A stretch of 64,000 nt of DNA, taken from positions 6,169,521 through 6,233,520 of the forward strand of contig NC_049994.1 of assembly GCF_000003815.2 (NCBI RefSeq), given 5' to 3'. The notes beneath the pieces are model-generated. The model saw only the letters and a program-made list of their open reading frames with translations. It had not been told where the DNA came from and made no database searches. Made by a program: the position numbers and the translations under genes. The stretch is from Branchiostoma floridae (lineage: Eukaryota > Chordata > Leptocardii > Amphioxiformes > Branchiostomatidae). This document shows, piece by piece, positions 33,901-44,500 of this stretch; position 1 is the first letter of the stretch, and each line of letters starts with the position of its first letter.

Positions 33901-36900
33901 ACGTCTGTCAGTATACAGTTCATTTTCGAATCGGTTCAGCATCTGGTCCACTAATTTTTTTTCAGTTCCATTTTTTCTGTACTGATCCAACAAGAATAAA
34001 CAGTTTTGTACCGGTATACCACTAATCAATGGACTACATGTATGCATGTAGTAGTAGTAGTAGTCCACTGTATTCTGCTGATGCAGTGGTCTGGACACTG
34101 TGCATCAGCAACCAGTCTTTTATGTTACCTATTAGTAAGTAAATGTAGATTTTTTAATAAATGCCATGATATTTACCCAGATCTTTCTCCCCTCCCCAGA
34201 CTTGCTCTCCATAACACAGAGCTGCTGCACCAGTACAGAACAGCCAACCCAGGGCTGGGGCCACTGGTGTTTGTGGTCAGGGAGTGGGCCAGACTGTGTG
34301 GTATAGCTGGTAACAGTGCGGGAGGGGGGCCACGACTCACCAACTATGCCCTGACATGGCTGGTAGTGTACTACCTACAGATGGAGGGAGTTCTACCATC
34401 AGTACAGGAACTCAGGGATGTGTGTGGTGAGTTTTGTCTTATTACCGCTGGTGTTTGTAGTGAGGGAGTGGGCCAGACTGTGTGGGGTAGCTGGTAAAAG
34501 TGTGGGAGGGGGGCCACAACTCATCAACTATGCCCTGACATGGCTGGTAGTGTACTACCTACAGACGGAGGGAGTTCTACCATCAGTACAGGAACTCAGG
34601 GATGTGTGTGGTGAGTTTTGTCTTATTACCGCTGGTGTTTGTAGTGAGGGAGTGGGCCAGACTGTGTGGGGTAGCTGGTAACAGTGCGGGAGGGGGGCCA
34701 CAACTCATCAACTATGCCCTGACATGGGTGGTAGTGTACTACCTACAGACAGAGGGTGTTCTGCCATCAGTGCAAGTACTGAGACAGGGATGTGTGTGGT
34801 GAGTTTTGTTTCATGATGGTCAGGAATTTGATCTAAATACAGGTGTTTTGATGATGTTTTGCATTTTAGTATAAGCCAAAGTTCATGAAGAAATCTAGGC
34901 TGCTAGTAAAGTTTTGGCCACTGACTATAGGCCACAGTGACTTAATGTAACAGTTATGGATGGCAACTTCCGGAGACTCCAAAACCAATGAAAAAAAAAA
35001 GAAGAAAAATCCAGCAAAAAAATGCTATTAAACCATAGGACTAAACAAATTCAGTCCATTTTTTCCCAGGTTTGGTTTGTCTTCTAAACCATGTGCCCCT
35101 TGAACCTCAGAGCACTGACCCTCTGGCAAGCATAGAATTTTGATTGACCAGGGATACTATTGGGTCACATGTGGTCACAGTTTTTTTAGAACAAGGAAAA
35201 ATCAATGAACGCTTGGATGTCATCCATAACATTTAGTCAGTGTGGCCTAACATGTATGTAAAAATGATTATTATTATCATCATTGCATATTGTTATGATG
35301 AAAGGGAAAAAATATAATTAAGAAATATACGGAATGTATGAGTTCCAGTATAAATATACTTGATGCTTTATTATCAAGAAAAAAAGGGAAAAATTCAAGA
35401 ACTCTTTAATTTACATTTCCTGTTTTTACAGAGCCCACTGAGGTGTTGTTGGTAGATGGTTGGGACTGTTCCTTTACAAGACAGATGGAGAAATTCCCAA
35501 ACAAGGGGAAAACTCCCTCACAAGGTATCTACAAATTAATTAAAGATCCTTCCATTGAGCTGGTTGCTACACAATAGGATTATGATATTTCTCTGCAAGA
35601 TTCTGTATGTATGATCTATAATCTATTTAAAAGATGTTACCATTAGTATTTTTTTATCTTTGCTCTTGTTTTCACTTAACTTATTTTAACATTATTCAAA
35701 ATGTTACTCTTTATATAGGTATATGTCCTTCTGCCAACCTCTAAATCTTTCAGTTGAACACAGAGTGCCTCAGAGTCTATAATATTGAGATTCTGAACTA
35801 TAATTGTTGAACATCTATTTTATGTTTTCCCTACAGTTCAACTGCTGAAGGGATTCTTCCACTTTTTCAGTAAATTTGAGTTTGAAACTTCAGTGGTATC
35901 TCCTCTCACTGGCCAGCACCTGTCAGTTACCAAAGTTTCAGCCAATCAGATCATCTCCACAGCTGATGTGCAAGGAGAATCACAGCAATCAACCAATCAG
36001 GTGTCAGCTTCCCAGCATGCATTAGAGGGCAAGACAGCCAATGAGGGCTCAGACAGCTGTCAACAGTTCAAGATTGGACCAATCAACATACAGGATCCAT
36101 TTGAGTTAAGCCATAATGTAGCTGGAAATGTCAACGAAAAAACTGCACAAAGAATTTCAGAGGAATTCAGCAAGGCAGCCGAGATTTGTGCGAAGCAGAA
36201 TTTTGGCACAAAGATGCCATATTTACCAGAGTCAGTGGCTTGGGGGGTCGCTAAGTTGCTGAAAAATGCTGCCAAATCAAGACAACAGACCAAGAAACAG
36301 TGTCTTCACCAAACCCCTACAGAGCCTCCCAACCCCCTATCACCTGAACAGGGGTCAGAGGGCACGCCTACCGAGAAGGCATCTGAGAAAGATTTTGTGA
36401 TTCCGATACAGATGAAGATGTCAAAACTTCCACCGCACTTTGTAACTGCGTTCTCCAACTCCCTTGAGTTGAAACAGACTTGGTGTGAGAAAGTGGAAGG
36501 TTTTGTGAGAGGGCTTTTTACACAAGTGCTCAAGATGGAAGAACAGTCCAAGACAGAAGACATCCAAGAAAGATCGGAAGATGTCCCTCAAACTCAAAGT
36601 AGTGTGAGGTTAAATGATGATGACACAAGAGGCTGGAAACGATCTCACAGCCCTGAAGAACAAGGGTCAAAGGTGAAACTCAAACGTATGGAATGTCCAG
36701 AAGGGACTGATCCTGAAGGTGTAGAGGTCAAAGAGTGCCAAGGTCACTTACATGCGACAGGGATCAAAGAAAGGAGGAGCCAAGACCCTCAGCCATCTTG
36801 CGTAGGAGGGGCCAGCAGTTCCTCCAAGGATATTACTAGAAGACAAGATCATGTAAATGTCACAAAAGCTGAAACTAGCATTGAAAAGAGTTCAGATGAC

Positions 36901-37317
36901 ATTGGCAAGGCTGTCAAAGATGATGTAGGACAAGATATCAAGTGCAAAAACGTGACTGTAGCTCATGATGAGGATGCAAGTCATGCACTTGGCAGTGAAG
37001 GGCATTTGTTGGTGACTTATGTTACCAAGCACAGGGTGTGGATGGGCAGGAGAAAGGTACGCAGGCAGCTACCTAGGGACGCAGTTCCAGCACTCTCATT
37101 GGAGGAGCAAGTGACCAATAGGATTGTAGAAGAGGACCCAGTGGGTGGGACAGAGATGATTTTCCAGGTGCAGTATGGAAGGAAGTATGATGTCAACAGC
37201 ACAGCTGTGGAGCTGAGGTTCCTACCGGAAAAGAGGGGGGACAGGGAATTCTGGGACTTTTTCCACTTCCTGGAGTTGTTCCTGATCAAAATGGTAAATA
37301 ATCACATGGTGGTCTAA
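24960..37317 (+). CDS. TUT1: TUT1/Star-PAP-like terminal uridylyl/poly(A) transferase, eight exons
   Basis: Nuclear enzyme that in vertebrates uridylates U6 snRNA and polyadenylates selected mRNAs. Exons: 24960-25032, 30258-30448, 31769-31984, 32517-32768, 33403-33683, 34200-34426, 35432-35524 and 35837-37317, about 937 residues. Residues 15-37 form a C2H2 finger (C15, C18, H31, H37) split by intron 1. An RRM follows (SVFITGF at 54-60, RNP1 GTYAIVEF at 89-96). The nucleotidyltransferase motif [20 protein letters not shown] gives D218 and D220, with a third Asp at 332 (GLHCDIS). Exon 6 holds PLVFVVREWARLCG and exon 8 QLLKGFFHFFSKFEF, then a long low-complexity acidic/Lys-rich insert and a conserved end (FWDFFHFLELFLIKM). 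The finger plus RRM plus split PAP order identifies TUT1. Intron 1 hosts a LINE. Tandem copies flank exons 3 and 6. The last exon might instead splice at ATG/GTAAAT (about 37292), which would change the final residues. Confidence 0.93.
25474..29660 (+). mobile_element. CR1-like non-LTR retrotransposon, split by a nested DNA element
   Basis: Upstream part 25474-25816 reads RGSKAGKRHQRKIPTIIGN and ends at the start of the endonuclease (TNARSLVNKLDEF). After the nested insertion the frame resumes at 27027 with LVLASNQIDVSVVTETWF and runs to the stop at 29629. Features: apurinic-type endonuclease (TETW, later GLSDHN), then reverse transcriptase (GKAAGVDDVSPRLV, LRPISLTSIF, TDFTRAFDRVHH, PQGTKLGPLIF, and the catalytic YVDD near 28900). 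The domain order and motifs fit the CR1/jockey superfamily; clade is not certain. Both halves are open, so the copy is young. The 5' part has a 45-bp tandem duplication (25636-25669 and 25681-25714). It lies in sense orientation in TUT1 intron 1. Confidence 0.88.
25817..27024. mobile_element. non-autonomous TA-flanked DNA transposon nested in the LINE
   Basis: Perfect 17-bp inverted ends: CTCTCACCTCTCAAATA at the left, and its reverse complement at the right (27008-27024). Flanked by TA at 25815-25816 and 27025-27026, the target duplication of the Tc1/mariner group. It is 1208 bp with no transposase frame. Subterminal GGGGGTACTTTTATTCCAG repeats (26924-27009) and GGTACGTTTATTTTTTT repeats (25843, 25897) are visible. 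A related partial copy lies reversed at 46090-46440. Confidence 0.85.
29985..30110 (-). repeat. SINE body fragment
   Basis: The reverse complement holds TATGCCCTTGGGGAAGGCAC, like the body of the SINE at 11080-11515 (TGCCCTTGGGAAAGGCACTT). In TUT1 intron 1. Confidence 0.45.
30763..31190. mobile_element. hAT-like MITE with perfect 8-bp target duplication (TAGGGGNGGG family)
   Basis: Begins TAGGGGCGGGTACCGGTAC and ends TACCCAGCCCTA. It is flanked by GTCTATAT at 30755-30762 and 31191-31198. 428 bp, non-coding, with repeated AGGTCCAGGTCCGG units near the left end. It gives the best-defined boundaries for this family, copies of which also lie at 1, 20222, 22383, 33806 and 41864. Confidence 0.92.
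31370..31706 (+). pseudogene. two tandem decayed copies of TUT1 exon 3
   Basis: Units at about 31370-31537 and 31538-31706 each contain the intron end (TTGATAAGATCAAAAT, TTGCAG) and the first part of exon 3 (starts 31427 and 31599; AIVEF, KDIAQTVLQASPHTLHDELT). The frame then hits a stop in CTGACTGACTGA or CTGTCTGA. The intact exon follows at 31769. The period is about 170 bp. Neither copy has a plausible donor, so inclusion in mRNA would truncate the protein in the RRM. Confidence 0.85.
31988..32173. mobile_element. MITE, GTTCGCGG family
   Basis: Repeated TTCGCGG and GCGGGAAAA units with mirrored ends (AAGTTTGCGGGGATTTAATT at left; CCGCGAAAGTTTCTGCATTT and ATAGTATACAG at right). Related copies at 39336-39530 and 61180-61396. 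Confidence 0.6.
32955..33110 (+). repeat. tRNA-derived SINE-like repeat
   Basis: A-box-like CTGTAGCTCAAGTGGTAGTA at 32961 and a weaker B-box-like CAGTTCAATCATG at 33075. Contains a CATGTACATGTACATG stretch. Same family as 135-345. In TUT1 intron 4. Confidence 0.5.
33806..34024. mobile_element. truncated hAT-like MITE (TAGGGGTGGG family)
   Basis: Shares AACACTAACTG, ACCAAGTTTGACTGTA, CATCTGGTCCACTAA and the end GTACCGGTATACCACTA with other family members. The left end is missing. In TUT1 intron 5. Confidence 0.5.
34427..34800 (+). pseudogene. two tandem partial copies of TUT1 exon 6
   Basis: Downstream of exon 6 the block from GCTGGTGTTTGTNGT to the donor repeats with a 184-bp period. Donors GTGAGTTTTGT lie at 34427, 34611 and 34799. 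The copies encode VFVVREWARLCGVAG and INYALTW again but lack the exon start and an acceptor. Because 184 is not a multiple of three, read-through shifts frame and stops (SEGVGQTVWGSW). Splicing from the first donor keeps the gene intact. Confidence 0.88.
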
Positions 37318-39335
37318 AAGTCAACTGTCAAAAGAAAGAGATGCTGAACGAGCAATTACTGAATGTAAGTTTCTATTGAACTAGCCTCCACAAAGCCTTC
37401 CTAAAGGCTTTAAGGTCTTGGAAAAAATGTTGTTTCCTGTTTCAGTCCCGAAAAAATTAGGGTCATTAGGTAGGGATTATCTTTATTTAGATTTTTTTTA
37501 GACTTTGGCCAACTCTATTCGTACATTACACTAAACAAAATATATTTTCAAAGTCAGACTTCAATTTTGTGCGTAATGGTTACGAATCTGTAGGTGTAAT
37601 ATGATCTTTATTAGATACAAATGTAGGACAAGCAGGTTTTTTGTCTTGAACTTATCCATTGGGACCTCTATATTGTAGCACCAAGGGCACTAGCTTATTC
37701 ATAGAGAATAGATATTATAGAAATATCAAAGAATGGTCAGGGTCATGTAATACACATCCAAATTGTTTTATTTTGAAATTCATATTTTTACATTTTGTAC
37801 ACTAAGCCAATCCCATGGACATGCCTTGGCCAAGAGGTACATGTAGCACAAAACAGTAAGTAAGAATGGTGATTTAAGATGAAATTCAATATATCTAACA
37901 CAACTACTTCTGACCAAAGATTAGGTAGATGACATGAAAGCTGAAAATGCCACGTTGTTCTTTAAGTTATTTCATATCTTAAAGTTGATGATAGACATGA
38001 ATACTGCATTGGATCTTAATATTTAACTTATGTGTTTTCAGTTACAAGCTTAAAGGTGGGCTGTTCTTAGTAGTGATTACATGACAAATATTCCCAGCTA
38101 TAAAATTAAAAGTGCCTGAGGATGACATGTACATGACATTATATGTAATAATAACTGTAGCTGTGCCAAGTATGAAGTATACACTGCATGAAATTATGTT
38201 ATGAAATTACTATTCAGCTATTAGGAAATTTATACGCCCTTTGGAAGATATCCGAAGAAGAAATTGAAGACTTCATGTATGTTCCTCATAGTTCTAAGAA
38301 CATATCACATACTACCTCATAAACTGGTTGTGTACTATTTTTCCTTTATACTACTTATAACGTATTTACTGCCCGAGAAGCCCTTGTCAGTAGATATCCA
38401 TTTTTACTCTCATCTATTAACCAAGAAAATTTAAACGTACCTTAAGTTTATTGATAAAATATGGTAAATTAACTTTCAACATTATATTTTCTGTTCCTTC
38501 AAATGTAGAAGACTTAAAGTTTGTTTTAGCTTTAACTTGCACTTTGAGGACCAATAATAAATGAATTGGAACCGCATGTAGAGAGTGCTGTCTTACTGCA
38601 TAATGTCTTTTTCTAGTTATGATTTGCAGTGAAAAAATTATTGAGCCAAGACGACCTTAAATACAATGTAAAATAAATACAGCAAGGTTTCTTTTCTTGA
38701 GTAGCCTTGAATAACTCTTGAAAAACGTTGTTTCCTGATTCCCCCAAATTAAACATGGTAAAAAGTTACATCTGGATTTTACATCTGACACAAACATTGA
38801 AAAATGGTACTGGCAAAGTATACATTGATCAAACTTTGCTCTACTTAGAATTTTAACTTTTACATGTAAACTCCCAACTTCACAGAATCACAAATAAAGT
38901 GTTCTTATACACCAGATGATTATTATGATTATTATAGTGCTACATTTAACTTTAATAGTTTGACAACTACATGTACAAACACTGACAAGGGAGACAATTT
39001 CAAACTAGACAAAGAACTGCATATTATTAAAAAATGTTAATTCAAAACTGTTCAACATAATTATACACATCAATATACATCAAAGATTGTCTTTTAACAT
39101 TGATACTGCAACAAAAGTGTTAAAATGTACTGTATTTACAACATTGCATAATACAAGTCAATACGACAGTTACTCAAGCAACTGGTTCTGTTTTTTGTAA
39201 ATGGTCGGGGTATAACTGTTAATAAGTTCATAAAACATATCCAGTTGCGTGAGTAGCTTTTATATTTGTGAATCTCATTGCCTGAATATCTGGCCTACAT
39301 CAATTGAGTTGTGCTTTGTTTTGAAACTTTCTAGG

Positions 39336-39530
39336 GGTACTGTAAATGCAGAATGTAAATGTTTGCGGTAGTTTTATGTTCGTGGTTTTCGTGGTGGCCG
39401 CTTCACCGCGAACTTAAAACCACGGCGAACATTTTTCCATTTAAAGTATGTGACTACAGTCTATGGTGCTACCACGAAGTTACAATTTCCCCGCTACCGC
39501 AAAAGTAAATCCCCACAAACTTACAGTATT
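39336..39530. mobile_element. MITE, GTTCGCGG family
   Basis: Ends TACTGTAAATGCAGAATG and CAAACTTACAGTATTACC are roughly inverted. The interior has GTGGCCGCTTCACCGCGAAC and ACCACGGCGAACATTTTTCC. Relatives at 31988-32173 and 61180-61396. Confidence 0.65.
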
Positions 39531-40788
39531 ACCTATTACTTTGTATGCAAATAAATGGTTTACAGAAGACATATAAAAAAATTAAATCATGAATATCCAA
39601 CACTATTTGGTTTCCATATATTCTTTTGGTCATTTGAATAGTACCACATTCAGAATGCATGTCAAATAATAATGTCAAAGACCCGGTTTTGATTGGCTTT
39701 ACGAAAATGACTGCCATGCCATTGGCTGACTCATTCAATGCTTTAAGTGATTGGCACCAAATAAGATCTTTGTTAACACTCAGGCATTTTTATGATTTGA
39801 AGGGAAACTTGGAAGAGTTTTTTATTATCAAGGTATAAAATGTTTTTAATGTCCTGTTGTAACATGATTCAACACCTTTAGCAAGTCTATCATATTCAAC
39901 TATATCTGACAGTACTATGCTGATTCTATACCTTTACACTACACCTGAAAGCTAGGTACAACGACCCTTCTCTTAATACGAATTCTACCTATAGTATTGC
40001 CTTTTATGTCATATAAGACAAAAACATACCATAGAGTTAATGTACTACCAACAGCACTACCAACTGTAGAAGTATAAGTCCTGTATAATTGCAGAACCCA
40101 GAGACCAAAAATTTCATTGTCATTTAGAAACTTGTCTAAACCAAATTGCTTAAAATTCTTTTATAAAAAACAAGCTATAAATCAATCATCCACAGTGATG
40201 CATGGAGGGTATTTTTTTTAGACATTTCCTTCAAATCTACCTGTCTCAAAAATGAAACAATGCCTTAAAGGTATGCTACGTTACATTTTGCATCAAAAAC
40301 TCTGTTGCAGCTGTCATCAGACACCCCACTGTGCAGTCAGGCACACAAGACACTGATAAGCCAGATGTGGGCGTGTTTCCCTAGGAAGCATGGAGGTCCA
40401 TGTAGGAAGATCACAGTCTACATCATCTGACATGTTTGTTTGATGCACTGATGTTGCAACTTCTCTCACTGAGCCTTGATATTCAATGCTAAAGGGTAGA
40501 CTTAGCTTACTATGTAAAGAAATGGCAGGAAAATCTACTTTTTGTATAGTCCAAATATTACGTAGCATAGCTTTAACAGAGTTGTACAGTTTATAATATA
40601 CCTTAAAGTATATCAGATCTTTTGAGGCCATAGGTGCAGTCTTTATAAAATGTGCACATGTCCACTCTATCTAAAACATTGTGTTTCTGATTGTTCTAGT
40701 GGTGTGGTATATTGTTTGTCTTCTAACTTACCGGTAGTTTCAGAGCTTTAAGTTTTTATCCGTTCCACATATTGTATTTGTTTTGTTA

Positions 40789-41230
40789 TAAGGCCACACC
40801 AAATTAATTTCTTGGTTCACGGATTTGCTCGCTCCTATTTTTTGGAAAAAAAATTAAAAATTACCACTCAGCAAATTTTCACCATTAATGAAACCATTTA
40901 CCAAGTTCTGGTGTAGCAAATTGGCCTTTATATCATAAGCTCCTTAAAATGTGGGTATTATTATTGCAGTTGTATTTTTCATTCATGAAAAATGAGACAA
41001 ACATTAAAGCTGACACTACTTTTGTAATTTTCAACAAACAGTTGCTGTAACTGTACAGTAAAAGTGTTTTTGTACTTTTTTCAAGCTGAAAACTTTTTAT
41101 TCTTTATGTTTTGGATTAGCCCTTACCTTTACCCCAACCATTTTACAATTTTTATTTTTATTTCGCCCTCTTGCTCCATATTTTTTATGAAAAAATCCGT
41201 GAACCAATAAATTAAATTGGTGTGGCCTAA
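40789..41230. mobile_element. MITE with inverted ends (GGCCACACCAATTTAATT family), short copy
   Basis: Left TAAGGCCACACCAAATTAATT then CTTGGTTCACGGAT. Right ATCCGTGAACCAATAAATTAA then TTGGTGTGGCCTAA. These imperfect inverted ends of about 35 bp match the 1.2-kb element at 16340-17584. Non-coding interior. The last bases of the window (AATTATAAGGCCAC) may begin another copy. Confidence 0.85.
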
Positions 41231-41586
41231 CCACACTTTTTAAGTGAAGGAACCCCATGTTACAGACAGTATGAAGGAAATCATTGCATTGCATCAAAAT
41301 GTGAAATTCTCAGAAATCCCTACCAAATACAACTGTAAGCCGAATGTAACTTTCTATTATTAGGATGATATCTTTGTACAATATACAAACTTGGTGGGCA
41401 GAAAATCATTGTTATATCTTATCACATACTGTAAACAGTAACTTGTATCTAACAGTAATTTGTACCAGTCCTGTACATTGTTGACAGCTAATAATAGTAC
41501 CGATTACCATTTACTTATGACCTACATATACAATATACACCGACATGAACATTTCATATACAAAAATTTAGAAGGGTCTGGTTTAG

Positions 41587-44500
41587 CTATTTATCAGTGT
41601 CCTCAGTATCTGTTCTACTGCTTTCTGCTTCTGAGAGGACTTCTTTTGGAGCGGGAGTAAACTTGAATCTGTAGTTCTCTTCTAACTGTTGTTGTCTTCT
41701 CTGTTCTGCTAGGGCCTCCTCTCCTCCCATCTAAAAAAGAGCATGAGTTAAGTGTGAACAGGTGTAAAACATATCTTATGTCTTGTATTAGAAGACGTAA
41801 CCTGTTTCAAGTGTAAAACATTATTTTTTCAACTTTAACTTTACCTTACACATACACGTACATTAGGGTATCAGGTACAAATTTAGGTGCAGTTTTTCAT
41901 GTTGTACCAGTCTGAAAAAACAGACCTGAAAAAAATCAGTGGACAAAATTTCTACAGTCAAACTTACAGACTTTACACGAAGATAGGATTCTGAAAATGA
42001 TTGAAGACCTCTATTGCACATTTTTGCCACAACGGGCTAAGTACACAATGTACTTAGTCTAAAACAGAGACTGTCAGTGTTGTTTACATGAAGATAGCTA
42101 TAGGATTTGAAAATGCCAATGGATGTCTGATACTCCACCGAACAGAATCCTTTGGAGTGAAATTCTTTTAGGTATCGCCCATTCACAAGATTTCACATAT
42201 AATTAGGTCCAGGTTCAGGTCCATACCTGGACCTGATCCTGTAGACCTGAACTGGACCTGGACCTGAATTTTCTGTACCGGTACCCACCCCTACAGTACA
42301 TGATTTTCCAATATTTTGCACCTGTACCTGAATAATTTTCACCTTACTGGGTACACATCCCTATCCTGTGTTCATACTCACCAGCATTGTGACAATCATC
42401 TCTCTGAAGTACGAAGTCTCCTCATCTCCCAGAAGATGGACATCATCATCATCACCATAGTAACCAGTGGTGATGATCTTCACTTCAATGTTTCCTGTGG
42501 ACAGAGAGAGATGTTTCAATTGTGTTGCCCAAATGACCATAAAGGAAAATAATAACAAGCCTATAAATTTTGTAAACGATTACATATTAAGCTATCTGCA
42601 TACCTAGTCATCAGATCCTTCAGCCCATTCTTCAATTATTCCTTTTCAAAATCAGACAGAAATGGCATTCACCGCACTTGGTAAACCACTTGGGAGCTAA
42701 CACTCAAAATTATCCCTTTTAACAGCTACCACAGTGACTGAAAAATCATGACCAGAGCAAGTCCAGAACAAAAAATATCAAAACCGGATGTTCCTCTACA
42801 GTACCATAACACACTGCTAGAGCGCCCTACCAAACCGTAATTTCCATGATTCTAACCTTTATAAATGTAATTCCTATAATTTCTTTGTCATATGAAGACC
42901 TACCGTCGTACCAACTATTAGAAAAATCCATCTATGTGTTCTCTAGTTATCTTGCTGACAAACATTGCTCTGGCATACAAATGGCAGTCAAGACAAACCA
43001 TCCATTTTACAGAGGCAAAAATTGTTATCCCACAGAGAATTGTAAACTAAAAAAAAAGAGGGAGTAGCCAAGGAAGGTTGGTTATTTGGGAAAGTAGGTT
43101 GAAAAAAAGTAAAAGGTTGGATCATTAAATGGCTTTAGATGTATGTCAGATGGACTGGATAAAATAAACTACCCTCAGGCTGGTTCTTTTTTTTTTAAAT
43201 TTTCATACTGCATCTTGTATGACCTTAACTAAACCTTGACTTTTGACCTCTGACCTTGTGTCTTCATCCCGGCCTTCTCCAGTTCTTCCTTCACAGTTTC
43301 CTCCATCTTCCTGCGGTCCTGAGCAGATATCCCATCATGCCCCTTGTTCTCCTGCAGCCGCTCCTTGTCGCCCAGCTGAATCTTCGTCACGCGAACTTTG
43401 ACCTGATCCCGGCTTCTCAGGTCCTGTTTTGGTGGGGGGGTGGAGAAGGGTGGCTCTGAGGAAAAAGAAGTACAAACAGACAGTGAATTAGAAAGGCAAT
43501 ATTTTTCCAAAAATGCAGAATGTATTCCCTCTAGCCTAAATTTGTCAAGCTACTCGCACACAATACTATACCAGTAGGCTCATGCCGAAGTAGTGTGTGT
43601 GAGTAACAAAAAGAACTGGGGCTATGAATAGCATAGCGGGCGGAACGTGTTTTGGGCGTTGGAACGCCTAGCTTGCAAATGAGCGCTTGGACCCATTACT
43701 TAATTCGCTCATGTCTAGGGACCAATCAGTGCCCTCATCCAAAATTTGGAGATGTCAAGGTTCCCAGACAGAATGGCAGAGAAGCGACCGTATATAATAG
43801 TGTATAATAAAAATTGGAAAGAGAAGCGACTGTATATGGTGTATAATAAACATCAGAGCGAACTACTATCTGGATGGTTATGATCCAGGCTACATCTTAC
43901 AGAAGCTAACGGTACATCATGTCCCACATACCAGGGCTCAAAATACATTTTTTAGTAACTTGCACTGGTGCCAGTTGAGTCAAAACTTGCACCAAAGAAA
44001 AATACTTGCACTCCCAAAAGTAGTGGAAAATCAAGCAAATTTAGGCTTATTTTCTTTGATTCAAGATTATTGGGCCAAATAATATTCTTGGTTTGTCAAC
44101 TTTGTGTAAATTATTTCTAATGGTGGAACAGTGGCATGGATAAAAGCAACTTGCAAGTTGGTGCAAGTTTGGTCTAAAATTACTTGCACCATAGCAGTTT
44201 TACATTGCACAAACTTGCATAATATTATGCATATGGTATTTCGAGCCCTGTACATAACAATAGCTAAAGCCCAACCTTCATCCTCTTCTTCTTCCTCTTC
44301 CTCCAGAGCATCCCCCTCGCCCCCCTCCCCCTTTGTCTCTGGGGAACTTTTCTTCTCCATCTTCTCCAGAAGTTTGTTCAGGGTGTTTGCCAGTTTCCTG
44401 GCCGCATCGCTGCGATCCACCCCCGGGTCTGTGCCCTCTTCAGTGCCAAGTTCCTCCTCTGCCTGGAAAATGATGCAAAAAATATGTGTCTTCCATCTAC

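Larger units (their letters stand above)
37318..41586. other. convergent intergenic region between TUT1-like and OS-9-like 3' ends
   Basis: AT-rich, no supportable exon on either strand. Besides 3' UTRs it contains repeats: a GTTACTCAAGCAACTGG fragment (39170) with its inverse (39240), a GTTCGCGG MITE (39336-39530) and the GGCCACACC element (40789-41230). The rest is featureless to me. Confidence 0.5.

Noticed and set aside
36060-37289. Minus-strand open frames across TUT1 exon 8
   Set aside because: Shadow frames of the long plus-strand coding exon.
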